A DNA stretch of 64,000 nt from an uncultured Bacilli bacterium (GCA_910583745.1 CAJTZC010000006.1:11246-75245); one strand, 5' to 3'. Positions 35,069 through 44,124 are shown, numbered from the stretch's first letter. Made by a program: numbers and translations. Notes: generated by a model from the sequence alone, not told the origin.

Positions 35069-35659
35069 GTGACAAATATAGAAGATGAGCACATAAAAAA
35101 AGAATTGCTCGCACGAGCAGAACATATATCGAATGCGATAAATAACTTATTTAATAACTTTAGTCCTGCAATCACAGATTTACCTAATGTAGGAATAACT
35201 TTGAATAATAAAATGGTAGAGTTGATGCAAGAATTTGATAAGGCAGGAGTGCCACTCGACGATAACTTTTTGACAGTTGCCTTAGTAAATTATTTGATAA
35301 ACAAAGCCAATCAAGCCAGTTTAATACTCATCAACTACGGAGAAATATGCAGGCACAATCCAAATGTTCGCAGATTACTCGGCTTAGAAAAGAAATTGCA
35401 ACTTCTCACGGACAAATACAAAAGAATCGATGAAGAAATATTTGGTTTTACACTCGAAAAAGATGCTGTGAAAGCAATTCAGTATGATATAGAGGCAGAT
35501 AAGGAAAAAGAAGCGATAGGTGGCTTAAACAAATATATTACCCCTGAAATAAAGACTTTATTGATAGAAGTATATAAGCACAATTTGGCAACAATGGGTG
35601 TAAGTGAACAAGCTTTGGAAGAGCTTCAGCCATACGATACAGGATTCGGTTCACTTTAG
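35069..35659 (+). CDS. Hypothetical helical protein
   Basis: The 196-residue protein starts at GTG, seven bases after a GGGGGGG ribosome binding site; the longer open frame from 35012 would begin in the promoter. It is predicted almost entirely helical and soluble, with no Cys-rich or catalytic motif. I do not recognise it. It is followed 36 bases later by the WG-repeat gene and is probably cotranscribed with it. Confidence 0.65.
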   Translation: MTNIEDEHIKKELLARAEHISNAINNLFNNFSPAITDLPNVGITLNNKMVELMQEFDKAGVPLDDNFLTVALVNYLINKANQASLILINYGEICRHNPNVRRLLGLEKKLQLLTDKYKRIDEEIFGFTLEKDAVKAIQYDIEADKEKEAIGGLNKYITPEIKTLLIEVYKHNLATMGVSEQALEELQPYDTGFGSL

Positions 35660-35695
35660 AAAATATAAAAAGAATAGAGAAAGGAGGGGTAGAGG

Positions 35696-36862
35696 ATGTT
35701 TACCTTTAACTTTGAAGATTATAAAAAACCAAAATATTCCGAAATTGGCGAGTTTCACGAAGGTCTGGCATGCGTGAGAGATAGAGAGACTTCCCTATGT
35801 GGATACATCGATAAAACAGGCCAAGAAGTCATACCTTGTCTCTATTTAGATGCCGGGGATTTTAGTGACAATTTGGCACCAGTTGAAACCGCTTCGGGAT
35901 ATGGATACATCGATAGAGAGGGAATCATGGCAATCTATCCCTCTTTCAAGACGGCCAGGGCATTTACGAACGGTTTAGCGGTCGTACAATTGGTCGACGG
36001 CTATTGGGGTTATATCGATAAAAATGGAACGAATGTGCTCGAACAGATCCCGAGAGAAGGACTGCCGTTTCAAGAAAACAAAGCGCTTTTTTCCCTTGAC
36101 GAGGAAGAGAGCTATTGTTATGACGGCAAGAGCACCAGAAGCATAAAAGGACAATGGATAACACCTTTCTCAGAAGGAGTTGCAGTGTTAAAACGACATG
36201 GCCTCTATTGCATAGTCGATTCCGATTTAAAAGTCGTCCATCGCGAAGATGCTTCGGTTATGAAAGAAATAGGACCGTGCAAAGATGGGTTGATTAGACT
36301 TGTGAGCAATGCGGGGCGAGTTGCCTATTTAAATCTCAACTTCGAGCCACAGATACCCTTCATGTACAAAAACGGTCGCGACTTTAGGGAGGGCAAGGCA
36401 TTTATTCAACTTTCCAACGATGTAATCGGTTTTGTCGATATCGAAGGACGAGCTACGGCCTTTATGAAGAACATACAATACACAGAAATAGGCGATTACC
36501 ACGATGGACGTGCCCTCGTCAAGTCTTCCAAAGGATGTGGCTATCTCAATACAGACTCGAAAGAGTGCATTCCATGCAAATTTAACGCCGCATCGAGTTT
36601 TAGTGAACACCTCGCTGGAGTATTCGACGGAGAAAATTTTTCATACATCGACGCAGCAGGTGCAGTGTCCATTGCCTTACCTTACACGTATTACTCTGAA
36701 CTGACTTTTAACGGCAAAAAACATATCTTAAAAGCAGAGTCCGAGGCAGGACTGTACAGATGCAAAGAGAGAACTTTAAAGAAAATTCGCGAAACAATCA
36801 TCCGTGAATTAGATAGAGGCATTGCCGCGACACTCGACGAAGAAGCAAAAAAACTGAATTGA
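35696..36862 (+). CDS. WG-repeat protein
   Basis: The 388-residue protein consists of about seven WG (KWG) repeats, each with a GYID-x-x-G core, for example CGYIDKTGQEVIPCLY, YGYIDREG and WGYIDKNG. It ends in a charged helical tail. WG repeats form beta structures thought to mediate protein contacts. No signal peptide is visible, so it is likely cytosolic. AGGAGGGG lies before the ATG. Function unknown. Confidence 0.75.
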   Translation: MFTFNFEDYKKPKYSEIGEFHEGLACVRDRETSLCGYIDKTGQEVIPCLYLDAGDFSDNLAPVETASGYGYIDREGIMAIYPSFKTARAFTNGLAVVQLVDGYWGYIDKNGTNVLEQIPREGLPFQENKALFSLDEEESYCYDGKSTRSIKGQWITPFSEGVAVLKRHGLYCIVDSDLKVVHREDASVMKEIGPCKDGLIRLVSNAGRVAYLNLNFEPQIPFMYKNGRDFREGKAFIQLSNDVIGFVDIEGRATAFMKNIQYTEIGDYHDGRALVKSSKGCGYLNTDSKECIPCKFNAASSFSEHLAGVFDGENFSYIDAAGAVSIALPYTYYSELTFNGKKHILKAESEAGLYRCKERTLKKIRETIIRELDRGIAATLDEEAKKLN

Positions 36863-36869
36863 GTTTCGA

Positions 36870-36898
36870 TTGACAACCCTAAGGAGTTTTGATAATAT
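36870..36898 (+). promoter_or_regulatory. Promoter of the coiled-coil operon
   Basis: TTGACA and TAATAT are separated by 17 bases, immediately after the WG-repeat gene. The next two genes therefore have their own transcript. Confidence 0.7.
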
Positions 36899-36923
36899 AA
36901 AAGCATTTACGAAAGGATAAAAG

Positions 36924-37058
36924 ATGAAAACAGAAGAGTTAGACATGTTCAATAATCAAAGGTCGATAAAAGAAAATATGGACCTATTAAAAGTGGTTAA
37001 GGACTTAAAGAAAAAAACAGAGAGTTTGATAAAGAAAGCGAAGGAGTATAGAAAATGA
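36924..37058 (+). CDS. Small basic helical protein, 44 residues
   Basis: This short frame encodes MKTEELDMFNNQRSIKENMD and a lysine-rich helical tail. It has an AAAGG ribosome binding site, a strong promoter just upstream and an ATGA overlap with the next gene, so I take it as real. The heptad-like spacing of Leu, Val and Ile suggests it may pair with the coiled-coil partner. No known family. Confidence 0.6.
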   Translation: MKTEELDMFNNQRSIKENMDLLKVVKDLKKKTESLIKKAKEYRK

Positions 37059-39376
37059 TAGTATTGGGACCAAAAGAATTCATAAAGACAGCGAAGACGA
37101 CTGATTTGACAGCGTATATCGATTATTTAACAGAAGTACAAAAAGAGGCAGAAATAGCCTTAAACGATGCAATAAACGAGGGCTTAGATGAAAAAATCGT
37201 TGGAGAAATTACTGCAAAGTTAAATGAAATATTGAGCCTAATAGATGTGTGTGAGAGAAATCTGAAAAGAACGATTTTAAAGTCGATAGGAGAACTTTCT
37301 GTAGAAGAGTTGAAAACATATTTCGACTCCAACGTAGCCCTTACAGAGAGTAAGATTGCTGCGGCAGAACAAAAACTTGCAGAACTGCAAAATCGCTTGA
37401 AAGAGTTGGATGCAGAAATCAAAGGAGGAGAAAAGCTCGACGAGGAACTGGAAGAGTTTTTTAGTTCAGAATCTGCCAGCTTGTTCTTTAAATATGAGAA
37501 CGAACAGGCATTCCTAGAAGACCTCTTAATGGGTGATTTAGATACAGAAAAGTCGGAAAAACTACGCCGAGATATTCTCTATATTTTAAAACAATATGCA
37601 CAAGGAATCGATTCTGAATTGGATACAGAGTCTATGTTAAAAGCCAGTGGACATCCAAGTTTAGTAGCAGACATTATGCAATTGCTCAATAATAAACGAA
37701 GAATATTGCGTTTTTCACCATCTGCTAAAGACAGCATAATGAAGAACTTGCTCCAAAGTCCAGAGCTTACGCCGACGATGACGGTATCCTTCGATAGCAG
37801 TATAAAAATAGAATTTTTAAAGGAATTGTTTGTTTTATCGAAGACAAAGTATGCTTTTTACGAAGGTCTAGACAAAGAGACGAAAATCGCGCTTACTGAT
37901 GAAGGATTCACTGGACCGACAAATGAAGATTTAAAAAGTAAGTTTGAAACCGTCAAGTCAGGAGGCCATCTTCCTAGCACAGTAGCTCCTGTGACGATAG
38001 ACGAATACGACGAATGCCAAAAGGCATGCGATAGAAAAGAAAGAGAATTGGCTCATCTGAAAGAAAGTCAGTTTAAACTCGAATACTTTTTATCTGATGC
38101 CGATGCAATGAGAGAGGCACTAACTAAAAGACTAAATCGTTTTATCGAAAGTGAAGTTTCTTTTGACGAACTTGTAGAGACGATTGAAAAAACGGAAGAA
38201 GCCTATGAAAGTGCCAAAGAGAGAATGCAAAATATTTCTAAGGACATAGCTCATAGAAATAGTCTTATCGCTGATGCGAAGGCTATGCTCTCTAGTCCTA
38301 ATTATGAAGGCCTTTTTAATACGGTTCTAAAAAGAAATCAAGTTAAAGTGTTTAAAGATTGCGGTATAGATATATCGTCCAATGCGTTTAAGCCTCTTTT
38401 GGAAAGCGAACAAAGACGCCTTGAGCAAATCGATTGGTTTATCTCTTTGCAGCAAGCCTTAGAAACCAAACAAGGAGAAATCGAAACTTTGAAAGCACGT
38501 GTCAATTTCTTTTCGAAACATGCACCTTCTTATAAAGAAAAGTTGGCGAGATTAGAAAGAGAATACGAAGAAATTTTCAATAGTAAGATACTAGAAGGAA
38601 ATGAAAAAGGACTCCTTCAAGTTCAAACTCCAAGTCAGACTTCAGGTTTCCAAAATACACCTGCACAGAATACGATTTTTAATTCTTTCGATGGAACGTT
38701 TACATGTGAACAGAGTTTTTGGGATTTTAAGACCTTGCTAGAAGCAGACAAAGTCGACGACATTGCCAAAGCGTTTCAATATGAAGATTGGCAAAATCTT
38801 TCTGAAAGTTTGAGAACTTTACAGATGTCATTGATGAGAAGACTCTTTACATATACCAAAGACGGAAAATTCTATTCGTTCGCAATAAGCTCAATAGAAA
38901 GAGAACAATTAAGAGAAGTGCAGGAAGAGATTCTCGCTATTATACAAGACCTCATATACGAACAAGATATATATTATACTGACTTAACGCTTACAAGTAA
39001 CAGTTATGAAAGTAGTCTTTTCGACGAAGAACGCACGAAATTGAGAGAATTGGGCATTTTAGAAGAGACACCGCAAGCAGTTCAAAAATTTATAGAAGAC
39101 CGCCAAGAAGAGGTACAAACCTTAGAAATAGACTTGATAAGACATCGTGCATGGTGTGAGAAATTTCAAATACCAGTTTCTGAAAACGACCACACAGCAG
39201 GTTTCCAAGACAAAAGCACAGATTTAGATGGAATGATAAAAGCCTTACAAATTCCGGGAGTCAATACTCTAGAAGAAGCACAGAGCTATAGAAGTATGAT
39301 AGAGGATTTGACCGCATTTACGCTTCCTAAAGATGTTACAAAACGTCTATATTTGGAGGCTGTAAAAAGAAAATAG
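37055..39376 (+). CDS. Large coiled-coil protein of unknown function
   Basis: The 773-residue protein is mostly helical with several coiled-coil stretches (about 30-130, 320-420 and 460-520) and no signal peptide or membrane segment. A less charged break near 525-560 separates the last helical region. I see no Walker box, nuclease or other catalytic motif. Its start overlaps the stop of the 44-residue protein by four bases, so the two probably work together. A scaffold-like role is only a guess. Confidence 0.7.
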   Translation: MIVLGPKEFIKTAKTTDLTAYIDYLTEVQKEAEIALNDAINEGLDEKIVGEITAKLNEILSLIDVCERNLKRTILKSIGELSVEELKTYFDSNVALTESKIAAAEQKLAELQNRLKELDAEIKGGEKLDEELEEFFSSESASLFFKYENEQAFLEDLLMGDLDTEKSEKLRRDILYILKQYAQGIDSELDTESMLKASGHPSLVADIMQLLNNKRRILRFSPSAKDSIMKNLLQSPELTPTMTVSFDSSIKIEFLKELFVLSKTKYAFYEGLDKETKIALTDEGFTGPTNEDLKSKFETVKSGGHLPSTVAPVTIDEYDECQKACDRKERELAHLKESQFKLEYFLSDADAMREALTKRLNRFIESEVSFDELVETIEKTEEAYESAKERMQNISKDIAHRNSLIADAKAMLSSPNYEGLFNTVLKRNQVKVFKDCGIDISSNAFKPLLESEQRRLEQIDWFISLQQALETKQGEIETLKARVNFFSKHAPSYKEKLARLEREYEEIFNSKILEGNEKGLLQVQTPSQTSGFQNTPAQNTIFNSFDGTFTCEQSFWDFKTLLEADKVDDIAKAFQYEDWQNLSESLRTLQMSLMRRLFTYTKDGKFYSFAISSIEREQLREVQEEILAIIQDLIYEQDIYYTDLTLTSNSYESSLFDEERTKLRELGILEETPQAVQKFIEDRQEEVQTLEIDLIRHRAWCEKFQIPVSENDHTAGFQDKSTDLDGMIKALQIPGVNTLEEAQSYRSMIEDLTAFTLPKDVTKRLYLEAVKRK

Positions 39377-39396
39377 TGACTTGGTCACTTTTTTTC
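39375..39396 (+). terminator. Terminator after the coiled-coil gene
   Basis: A perfect 6-bp stem AGTGAC/GTCACT with loop TTG is followed by seven T. It overlaps the stop codon. Confidence 0.7.
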
Positions 39397-39428
39397 TGTA
39401 TAATCGATTTATGAGGTAGATGATTTTT

Positions 39429-40886
39429 ATGAAAAAGTTCTTTAAAGAAAATTGGATGTTTTTATTATTCGTAGTTCCTTTTGCGCTCATCTGTATTCAG
39501 AACAAAACGCCGGAGAACGATATTTGGTTTCTTCTCAACAATGGAAAATACATCTTCGCACATGGATTACCTCATGTGGACCCGTTCACAATCCACGATG
39601 GACTCTCTTTGGTGATGCACCAGTGGCTCACTTCAGCTCTTTTTTGGGTTTTATTCTCAACTTTTAAAAAGACGGGCATCATCGTGATGATTTACATCAT
39701 GTCCATCGTACTCATGTACTGCCATTATAAGCTTCTCTACACCGTCTCGAAGAACAAAAAGATTTCCATCCTTTTGACGGCGATTGCCTTTTCCCTGATG
39801 CCAGACTTTATCGTGACGCGACCTCAAATTTTTACCTATCTCATCTTGATAAGCGAACTGACGATATTAGAAAAATATATAAAAAAAGCCGATTGGAAAG
39901 TGCTGATTCTATTGCCGTTTTTGTCGGTGCTTTTGTCGAACTTGCATGCGGCGATGTGGTTCTTCCAATTCATATTTTTCCTGCCATTTCTCTTGAATAC
40001 CATACGTATGAAAGGCATCACCATCGACAAAGTTTCTCCTAAGCCACTGTTGATAACGATGATTTTAATGGGTGGAGGAGGTCTTTTGAATCCATACGGA
40101 GTAGGGGCGATAACCTACATATTCAAATCCTATGGGTTCCCCGTTTTAAGCGAATCGATAAAAGAAATGAGACCTCTCACATTCGATGATAACCATTTCA
40201 AAATTATAGCATGTCTGCTCTTTGGCCTCCTGTGTATCATGACTTTTAGAAAAGATGTGAAGCTAGACATCCGGCATTTCCTCTTCCTCTGTGGAACGAC
40301 AATTTTAGGTTTCATGCATTTAAAAGGGTATCCTTACTTTATATTGCTCTTTTCCTATTGTATGGCCTATATTTATAGACAGCTGAAATGGAAAAAGATA
40401 CACTTCGATAAATACTTGAAAGCATTGGGAGTAGGGTGCAAAATGGGGCTCCTTGCCATGCTGCCTGTGACGTTCATTTTGACTGTTTACTACTCGGTGA
40501 CAAACTACGATTTTCAAAACGGATATATAGGAGATATAGGGGGATACCTTTCAGACAACTATGTCAAAGAAGACATCATCTTATACGTCGATTATGACAA
40601 TGGAGGCTATACAGAATACTTAGGTATAAAGTCGTTCATCGACCCACGTGCAGAGCTCTTCTTTAAAAAAATGAACGGTAAAAGAGACATATACCTAGAA
40701 TATTACGCTTTAAAGAAAAATAAAGATTTCGACTTCGACGCATTTATAAAAAACTACCGATTTACACATCTCATCGTCGATGTCGATTCGAACCTCGACG
40801 ACTACATGGCGAGTAGAGAAGATTTCGAAGTCGTATTTACACAGGCTTCGGGGTATAGAAAACTCTATGTAGCCAAAGACCTATAA
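39429..40886 (+). CDS. Multispan membrane protein, GT-C glycosyltransferase-like
   Basis: The 485-residue protein has about ten membrane helices. The N-terminal part holds NDIWFLLNNGKYIFAHGLP followed by VDPFTIHDG, the Asp-containing first-loop pattern typical of GT-C-type lipid-linked glycosyltransferases. A soluble C-terminal domain of about 110 residues follows. It may add sugars to a lipid-linked glycan or protein; the substrate is unknown. I choose the ATG at 39429 because GAGGT is too near the one at 39420. It appears to be a single-gene transcript. Confidence 0.65.
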   Translation: MKKFFKENWMFLLFVVPFALICIQNKTPENDIWFLLNNGKYIFAHGLPHVDPFTIHDGLSLVMHQWLTSALFWVLFSTFKKTGIIVMIYIMSIVLMYCHYKLLYTVSKNKKISILLTAIAFSLMPDFIVTRPQIFTYLILISELTILEKYIKKADWKVLILLPFLSVLLSNLHAAMWFFQFIFFLPFLLNTIRMKGITIDKVSPKPLLITMILMGGGGLLNPYGVGAITYIFKSYGFPVLSESIKEMRPLTFDDNHFKIIACLLFGLLCIMTFRKDVKLDIRHFLFLCGTTILGFMHLKGYPYFILLFSYCMAYIYRQLKWKKIHFDKYLKALGVGCKMGLLAMLPVTFILTVYYSVTNYDFQNGYIGDIGGYLSDNYVKEDIILYVDYDNGGYTEYLGIKSFIDPRAELFFKKMNGKRDIYLEYYALKKNKDFDFDAFIKNYRFTHLIVDVDSNLDDYMASREDFEVVFTQASGYRKLYVAKDL

Positions 40887-40903
40887 TTTAATAAAAACAC
40901 GAG

Positions 40904-40930
40904 AAAATGAGCCAGACTCATTTTTTTAGT
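40904..40930 (+). terminator. Bidirectional terminator between GT-C-like gene and tRNA-Arg
   Basis: The stem AAAATGAG/CTCATTTT with loop CCAGA is followed by a T run and lies between convergent transcripts. Confidence 0.75.
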
Positions 40931-40976
40931 GATAGACAAAATAAAAACCAACCGAGATGGTTAGCTAATTTCAAAG

Positions 40977-41053
40977 TGGTGTTCGAGAAGAGATTCGAAC
41001 TCTTGACCCTGCGCTTAGAAGGCGCATGCTCTATCCAACTGAGCTACTCGAAC
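40977..41053 (-). tRNA. tRNA-Arg (anticodon TCT)
   Basis: On the minus strand: acceptor stem GTTCGAG/CTCGAAC, discriminator A, encoded CCA, D-arm GCTCAGTTGGATAGAGC and anticodon loop CTTCTAA giving TCT, which reads AGA/AGG. Confidence 0.95.
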
Positions 41054-41073
41054 AAAACAACTTTACGCACTTA

Positions 41074-41102
41074 ATTATATAATAAAAAGCCAAATTATTC
41101 AA
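41074..41102 (-). promoter_or_regulatory. Promoter of tRNA-Arg
   Basis: On the minus strand TTGAAT and TATAAT are separated by 17 bases. The -35 box overlaps the 3' end of gerM. Confidence 0.6.
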
Positions 41103-41110
41103 GGCTTTTT
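41084..41110 (-). terminator. Terminator of the gerM operon
   Basis: On the minus strand the 8-bp stem AAAAAGCC/GGCTTTTT overlaps the gerM stop codon and the tRNA-Arg promoter. Confidence 0.6.
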
Positions 41111-42051
41111 AAGTCAAAAGTTGCGATTTGTTTAGCATCGACCGTGTAAGAGACCGATTCGACATCATAATTGTCTTTGATAGAGAGATTGATGGCGTAG
41201 GTGACCTCCTCTAAAATATCGTTTTTAGTGACATCTTGCATGATTGCATTGTTAAAATCGATGCTCATCGTGTTGTCCAGTATCTCATATTTTTGCAAAG
41301 TCGTTTCGCTGTTTAGATAACTCATGAGATTCGTCTCATAAATAGGATTGCTAGAGAGCTCTTTGATAATCACTTCGATTTTCTCCTTCGAATCGTTCGA
41401 CACCTTCGTGACAGGTACATAATAATAGTATCCGTCGTACTTAGAGAGATAATAGAGAGTAGTCTTCGTCGAACCTTTTATCTTGTCCAAATCGTAGCTC
41501 TTGTTGATTCCGTAAGTTCTGTCCAACGGATTATCCAAAAACTCTTCACTGTGAGGAAGCTTATTGAGGATTTTTCCTTCCACCAAAATCGTCACGCTTT
41601 TTATCTCTTTTAAGCTGGTGAGACTGTAGACGATAGACTCTATCAACTTGACTTCTTCTTCTTTCGTGATGTTCAAGAGTTCCTGGCTAAAATCGATTTT
41701 AAAATTGCCATCGTCCAAACTCGTCGCGAGAACCTTCGTTCCTGAAGGAATGATTGGCTTAAATCCATTAGGTATTAAAGCAGCGTTGTTCGAACCGATA
41801 GTCAAAAATGAAATGATTTCTTCGGCTTTTTTCTCCACCGTCTCGCCCTTGATAGCGATATTGACTCGCGCGACATAAGAATTTTTGTCGAGCAGATAGA
41901 CGGTATCCTTGACATTACTCACCGAATAAGTCGTATCGGGAACGATAGAATCGGACTTGCTGACATTCTTAGGAAATAGATATAAGATAAACAAAATCAA
42001 CAGACAAAATGACGCTAAACATATTTTCTTAATAGAGCTTTTCTTAAACAT
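41095..42051 (-). CDS. gerM: Sporulation protein GerM (two GerMN domains)
   Basis: The 318-residue protein has one N-terminal membrane anchor and two GerMN domains (about 55-160 and 205-310), each with the pattern of a conserved NP/NG loop and a DFS/DFN strand (KIDFSQELL, SIDFNNAIM). In B. subtilis GerM is a lipoprotein needed to assemble the SpoIIIA-SpoIIQ channel between mother cell and forespore. Here a plain anchor replaces the lipobox. The start at 42051 follows AGGGTG; the longer frame has no ribosome binding site. It is the last gene of the gerM-gerE-spoIIIAH cluster. Confidence 0.85.
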   Translation of the reverse strand: MFKKSSIKKICLASFCLLILFILYLFPKNVSKSDSIVPDTTYSVSNVKDTVYLLDKNSYVARVNIAIKGETVEKKAEEIISFLTIGSNNAALIPNGFKPIIPSGTKVLATSLDDGNFKIDFSQELLNITKEEEVKLIESIVYSLTSLKEIKSVTILVEGKILNKLPHSEEFLDNPLDRTYGINKSYDLDKIKGSTKTTLYYLSKYDGYYYYVPVTKVSNDSKEKIEVIIKELSSNPIYETNLMSYLNSETTLQKYEILDNTMSIDFNNAIMQDVTKNDILEEVTYAINLSIKDNYDVESVSYTVDAKQIATFDLKSLE

Positions 42052-42116
42052 ATAACACACCCTAAATAATCTTATTCGAAAATAAAAAAAATATATAAAA
42101 AAAGTCATAAAGACTT

Positions 42117-42323
42117 TTAAAAACTTATAATCCCAAGTTTAGCAAGTTCTATTACGGCTTGTGTTCTTCCCTTAACTCCTAACTTTTGAATCGCATTAGA
42201 AACGTGGTTCCTTACAGTTTTTTCGCTAATACCTAAAAACGATGCGATTTCTCTAGTCGATTTATTTAAAACCAAAAGGTCGAATACTTCTTGCTCTCGA
42301 CTGGTTAATATATTCTTTTCCAT
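42117..42323 (-). CDS. gerE: Sporulation transcription factor GerE
   Basis: The 68-residue protein is a stand-alone LuxR/GerE helix-turn-helix: LTSREQEVFDLLVLNKSTRE is followed by the recognition part SEKTVRNHVSNAIQKLGVKG. Similarity to B. subtilis GerE (74 residues) runs end to end. GerE is the last mother-cell regulator of sporulation, acting with sigma-K on coat genes. I start at the ATG at 42323 by comparison with GerE; the GAGG upstream is slightly far (12 bases). Confidence 0.9.
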   Translation of the reverse strand: MEKNILTSREQEVFDLLVLNKSTREIASFLGISEKTVRNHVSNAIQKLGVKGRTQAVIELAKLGIISF

Positions 42324-42374
42324 GTGATTACACATCCTCTTCAATAATAGCATATGAAAAAAGAGCCTGTTTTG

Positions 42375-42869
42375 CTACACAGACCCAAAGCTTACAGTGA
42401 CATAGACATTCGTGTCGAATTCTTTTTGCACTGTATTGATAATTTTATTCGCGAGTTCGTACGAATGTTCCTTCGTATCGATGACGACTTTGATATTGGA
42501 GCCGTCGATTTTCACAAAAGATTCGTAGTTGAAGTTCTTTTTGATGGTCGTCTCCAACGATTCTTCGCGCCCCTTGTTGCTATTCAACTCTTTGAGAGCT
42601 TCGTAGGCATCGCTTCGCTCCTCGGTTGTCTTCGATTCGTCCATCAAAATTTCCTTAATCTGATTGACCTCGCTGGCTAAAGTCTCATCTCTACTGACCT
42701 TCAATCCACTTATAGAGGAAGACTCGGAGACTTGCACATCGGTACCTTTCCCGTCGACTTCTTTGTTTACGAGTTCAGTATCGGCAGTAGGAATCGATAT
42801 GTAGTAAATCGACATCACCAAAATAATACTGAATAGAGTTAAAAACCATAAATTCTTCTTTGAAAGCAT
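42375..42869 (-). CDS. spoIIIAH: Stage III sporulation protein AH
   Basis: The 164-residue protein has an N-terminal membrane helix (about 5-23), a helical linker and a C-terminal YscJ/FliF-like ring-building domain ending VYVTVSFGSV. This matches SpoIIIAH, the mother-cell half of the SpoIIIAH-SpoIIQ channel, though shorter than the 218-residue B. subtilis protein. The ATG at 42869 has AAGGA nine bases upstream; one at 42875 is possible. It is not beside the other spoIIIA genes but heads a cluster with gerE and gerM. Confidence 0.85.
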   Translation of the reverse strand: MLSKKNLWFLTLFSIILVMSIYYISIPTADTELVNKEVDGKGTDVQVSESSSISGLKVSRDETLASEVNQIKEILMDESKTTEERSDAYEALKELNSNKGREESLETTIKKNFNYESFVKIDGSNIKVVIDTKEHSYELANKIINTVQKEFDTNVYVTVSFGSV

Positions 42870-42920
42870 CTTCATCAATCCTTATCTATTATATTATAGA
42901 CAAGAATGAGGAAAATATGA

Positions 42921-43325
42921 CTACATGTTTTTTATAATGCGAACAAAAACCTTCTTATTTATCTCGAATTTATTTATATTAATCTCTTTAAAATGGCAAT
43001 CTCCAAAATCTTTGACATAGTCATCGATGACTTTAATCAAATATTCCTCGTCGACGAAGACATCTTCCAAATAGAGAACTGCATAATCGATGAGTCCAGT
43101 CCTTACAATCAATCCAGGGTATAGGGAGACGCCATTCTTCGTAAAATCGACATATGTATTGACTATTTCAAAAAAATCTTTATGAATCTTATAGAAAGGA
43201 TGTATAGACTTAATGAGTTTTTTGATGAGTTTTGGATTTTTCGCGAGCACAGCATTGAAAAGAATCTCATCTTTTATTTTTACTTTGCTTTTGGTGTTAT
43301 CTACCTTTAAATCTAAAGTTATCAT
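42921..43325 (-). CDS. Hypothetical protein
   Basis: The 134-residue protein has a good AGGAGG ribosome binding site nine bases before the ATG. It is a soluble mixed alpha/beta protein. The segment with FNAVLAKNPKLIKKLIKSI faintly recalls the start of Rpn/PD-(D/E)XK transposase-like nucleases, but no nuclease motif can be confirmed. It precedes spoIIIAH on the same strand with a 51-base gap. Its involvement in sporulation is unknown. Confidence 0.6.
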   Translation of the reverse strand: MITLDLKVDNTKSKVKIKDEILFNAVLAKNPKLIKKLIKSIHPFYKIHKDFFEIVNTYVDFTKNGVSLYPGLIVRTGLIDYAVLYLEDVFVDEEYLIKVIDDYVKDFGDCHFKEININKFEINKKVFVRIIKNM

Positions 43326-43448
43326 ACTGGGTTACCTCCTTAAATTTATATTATCATATTTCGTCAAGCTTTTGGCAGAATTGAGAAAAATTGACAAAGT
43401 TTTGTAAATTTTTAGTTCTTCAGCTCATAAATTTCCTTAGGTGAAAAT

Positions 43449-43865
43449 ATGGAGACGATTTTGATTTCTTTGAAAGTGTTGTTCTATAGTATATTAGGTT
43501 ACTATATTGAATCGGCAGTATCTGACCGAGCAAAAATCTTTAATGGGCCGATTTTCCTATTCTATGGGCTATTCGGTATACTTGCAGTTTATTCAGAAAA
43601 ACTTCCCATCGTATACTTATTTATTCTAGGTGCGACATGGGGTATACTTTTGAATACTTTGCTAGAAACCATAAACGATAGATTAAAAACGCGTTTAAAC
43701 TATAAATTTTTAGGACTATTGCACGTTTTAAATGTCCTTCTCTTAGAAGACTTCTTCGACTGGTTTATCGTGAACTCGAGTTACCAGAGCATCACTTTTC
43801 TCTTCATCGTCGGCATAAGTTTATTCGTCATCGACGTTGCCACATCGCTTCGAAGATTGATTTAG
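43449..43865 (+). CDS. Small multispan membrane protein, CmpB-like
   Basis: The 138-residue protein has four predicted membrane helices. The segment FYSILGYYIESAVSDRAKIF followed by NGPIFLFYGLFG resembles the N-terminal half of the family annotated as putative ABC transporter permease CmpB. AGGTGA lies five bases before the ATG. It lies about 300 bases upstream of the bacteriocin operon on the same strand, so a role as immunity protein is conceivable but unsupported. Confidence 0.6.
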   Translation: METILISLKVLFYSILGYYIESAVSDRAKIFNGPIFLFYGLFGILAVYSEKLPIVYLFILGATWGILLNTLLETINDRLKTRLNYKFLGLLHVLNVLLLEDFFDWFIVNSSYQSITFLFIVGISLFVIDVATSLRRLI

Positions 43866-44032
43866 AGGTGCGAAGTTCGATTGCATACTCACTATATAAG
43901 TATAGCAACTATCTCTTAAATTCTCAACGACTGAAATGGCAAAATGCAATTTTTGATAATCCATGTGCAATGGGTATTTTTGCTGTCAAAAATCAAGATT
44001 TTAAAAAACCGATTTTGTGAAAAATCGTCTAG

Positions 44033-44124
44033 CTGTCGAAAAAACGCCAAAAATAGAACATTTGTTCAAGAAAAAAACATTTTGTCGAGAAAAAATGAGA
44101 AAAATAAAATTTTTCCGGTATAAT
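44033..44124 (+). promoter_or_regulatory. Regulatory region of the bacteriocin operon
   Basis: A perfect -10 box TATAAT lies at 44119-44124 without a good -35. Upstream are the palindrome GAACATTTGTTC (44056-44067), which matches the Gram-positive LexA core GAAC-N4-GTTC, and two seven-of-eight matches to the Spo0A box (44033-44040 and 44082-44089). The -10 box is seen; regulator binding is inference. The rest of the gap 43866-44160 holds no gene I can support. Confidence 0.45.
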
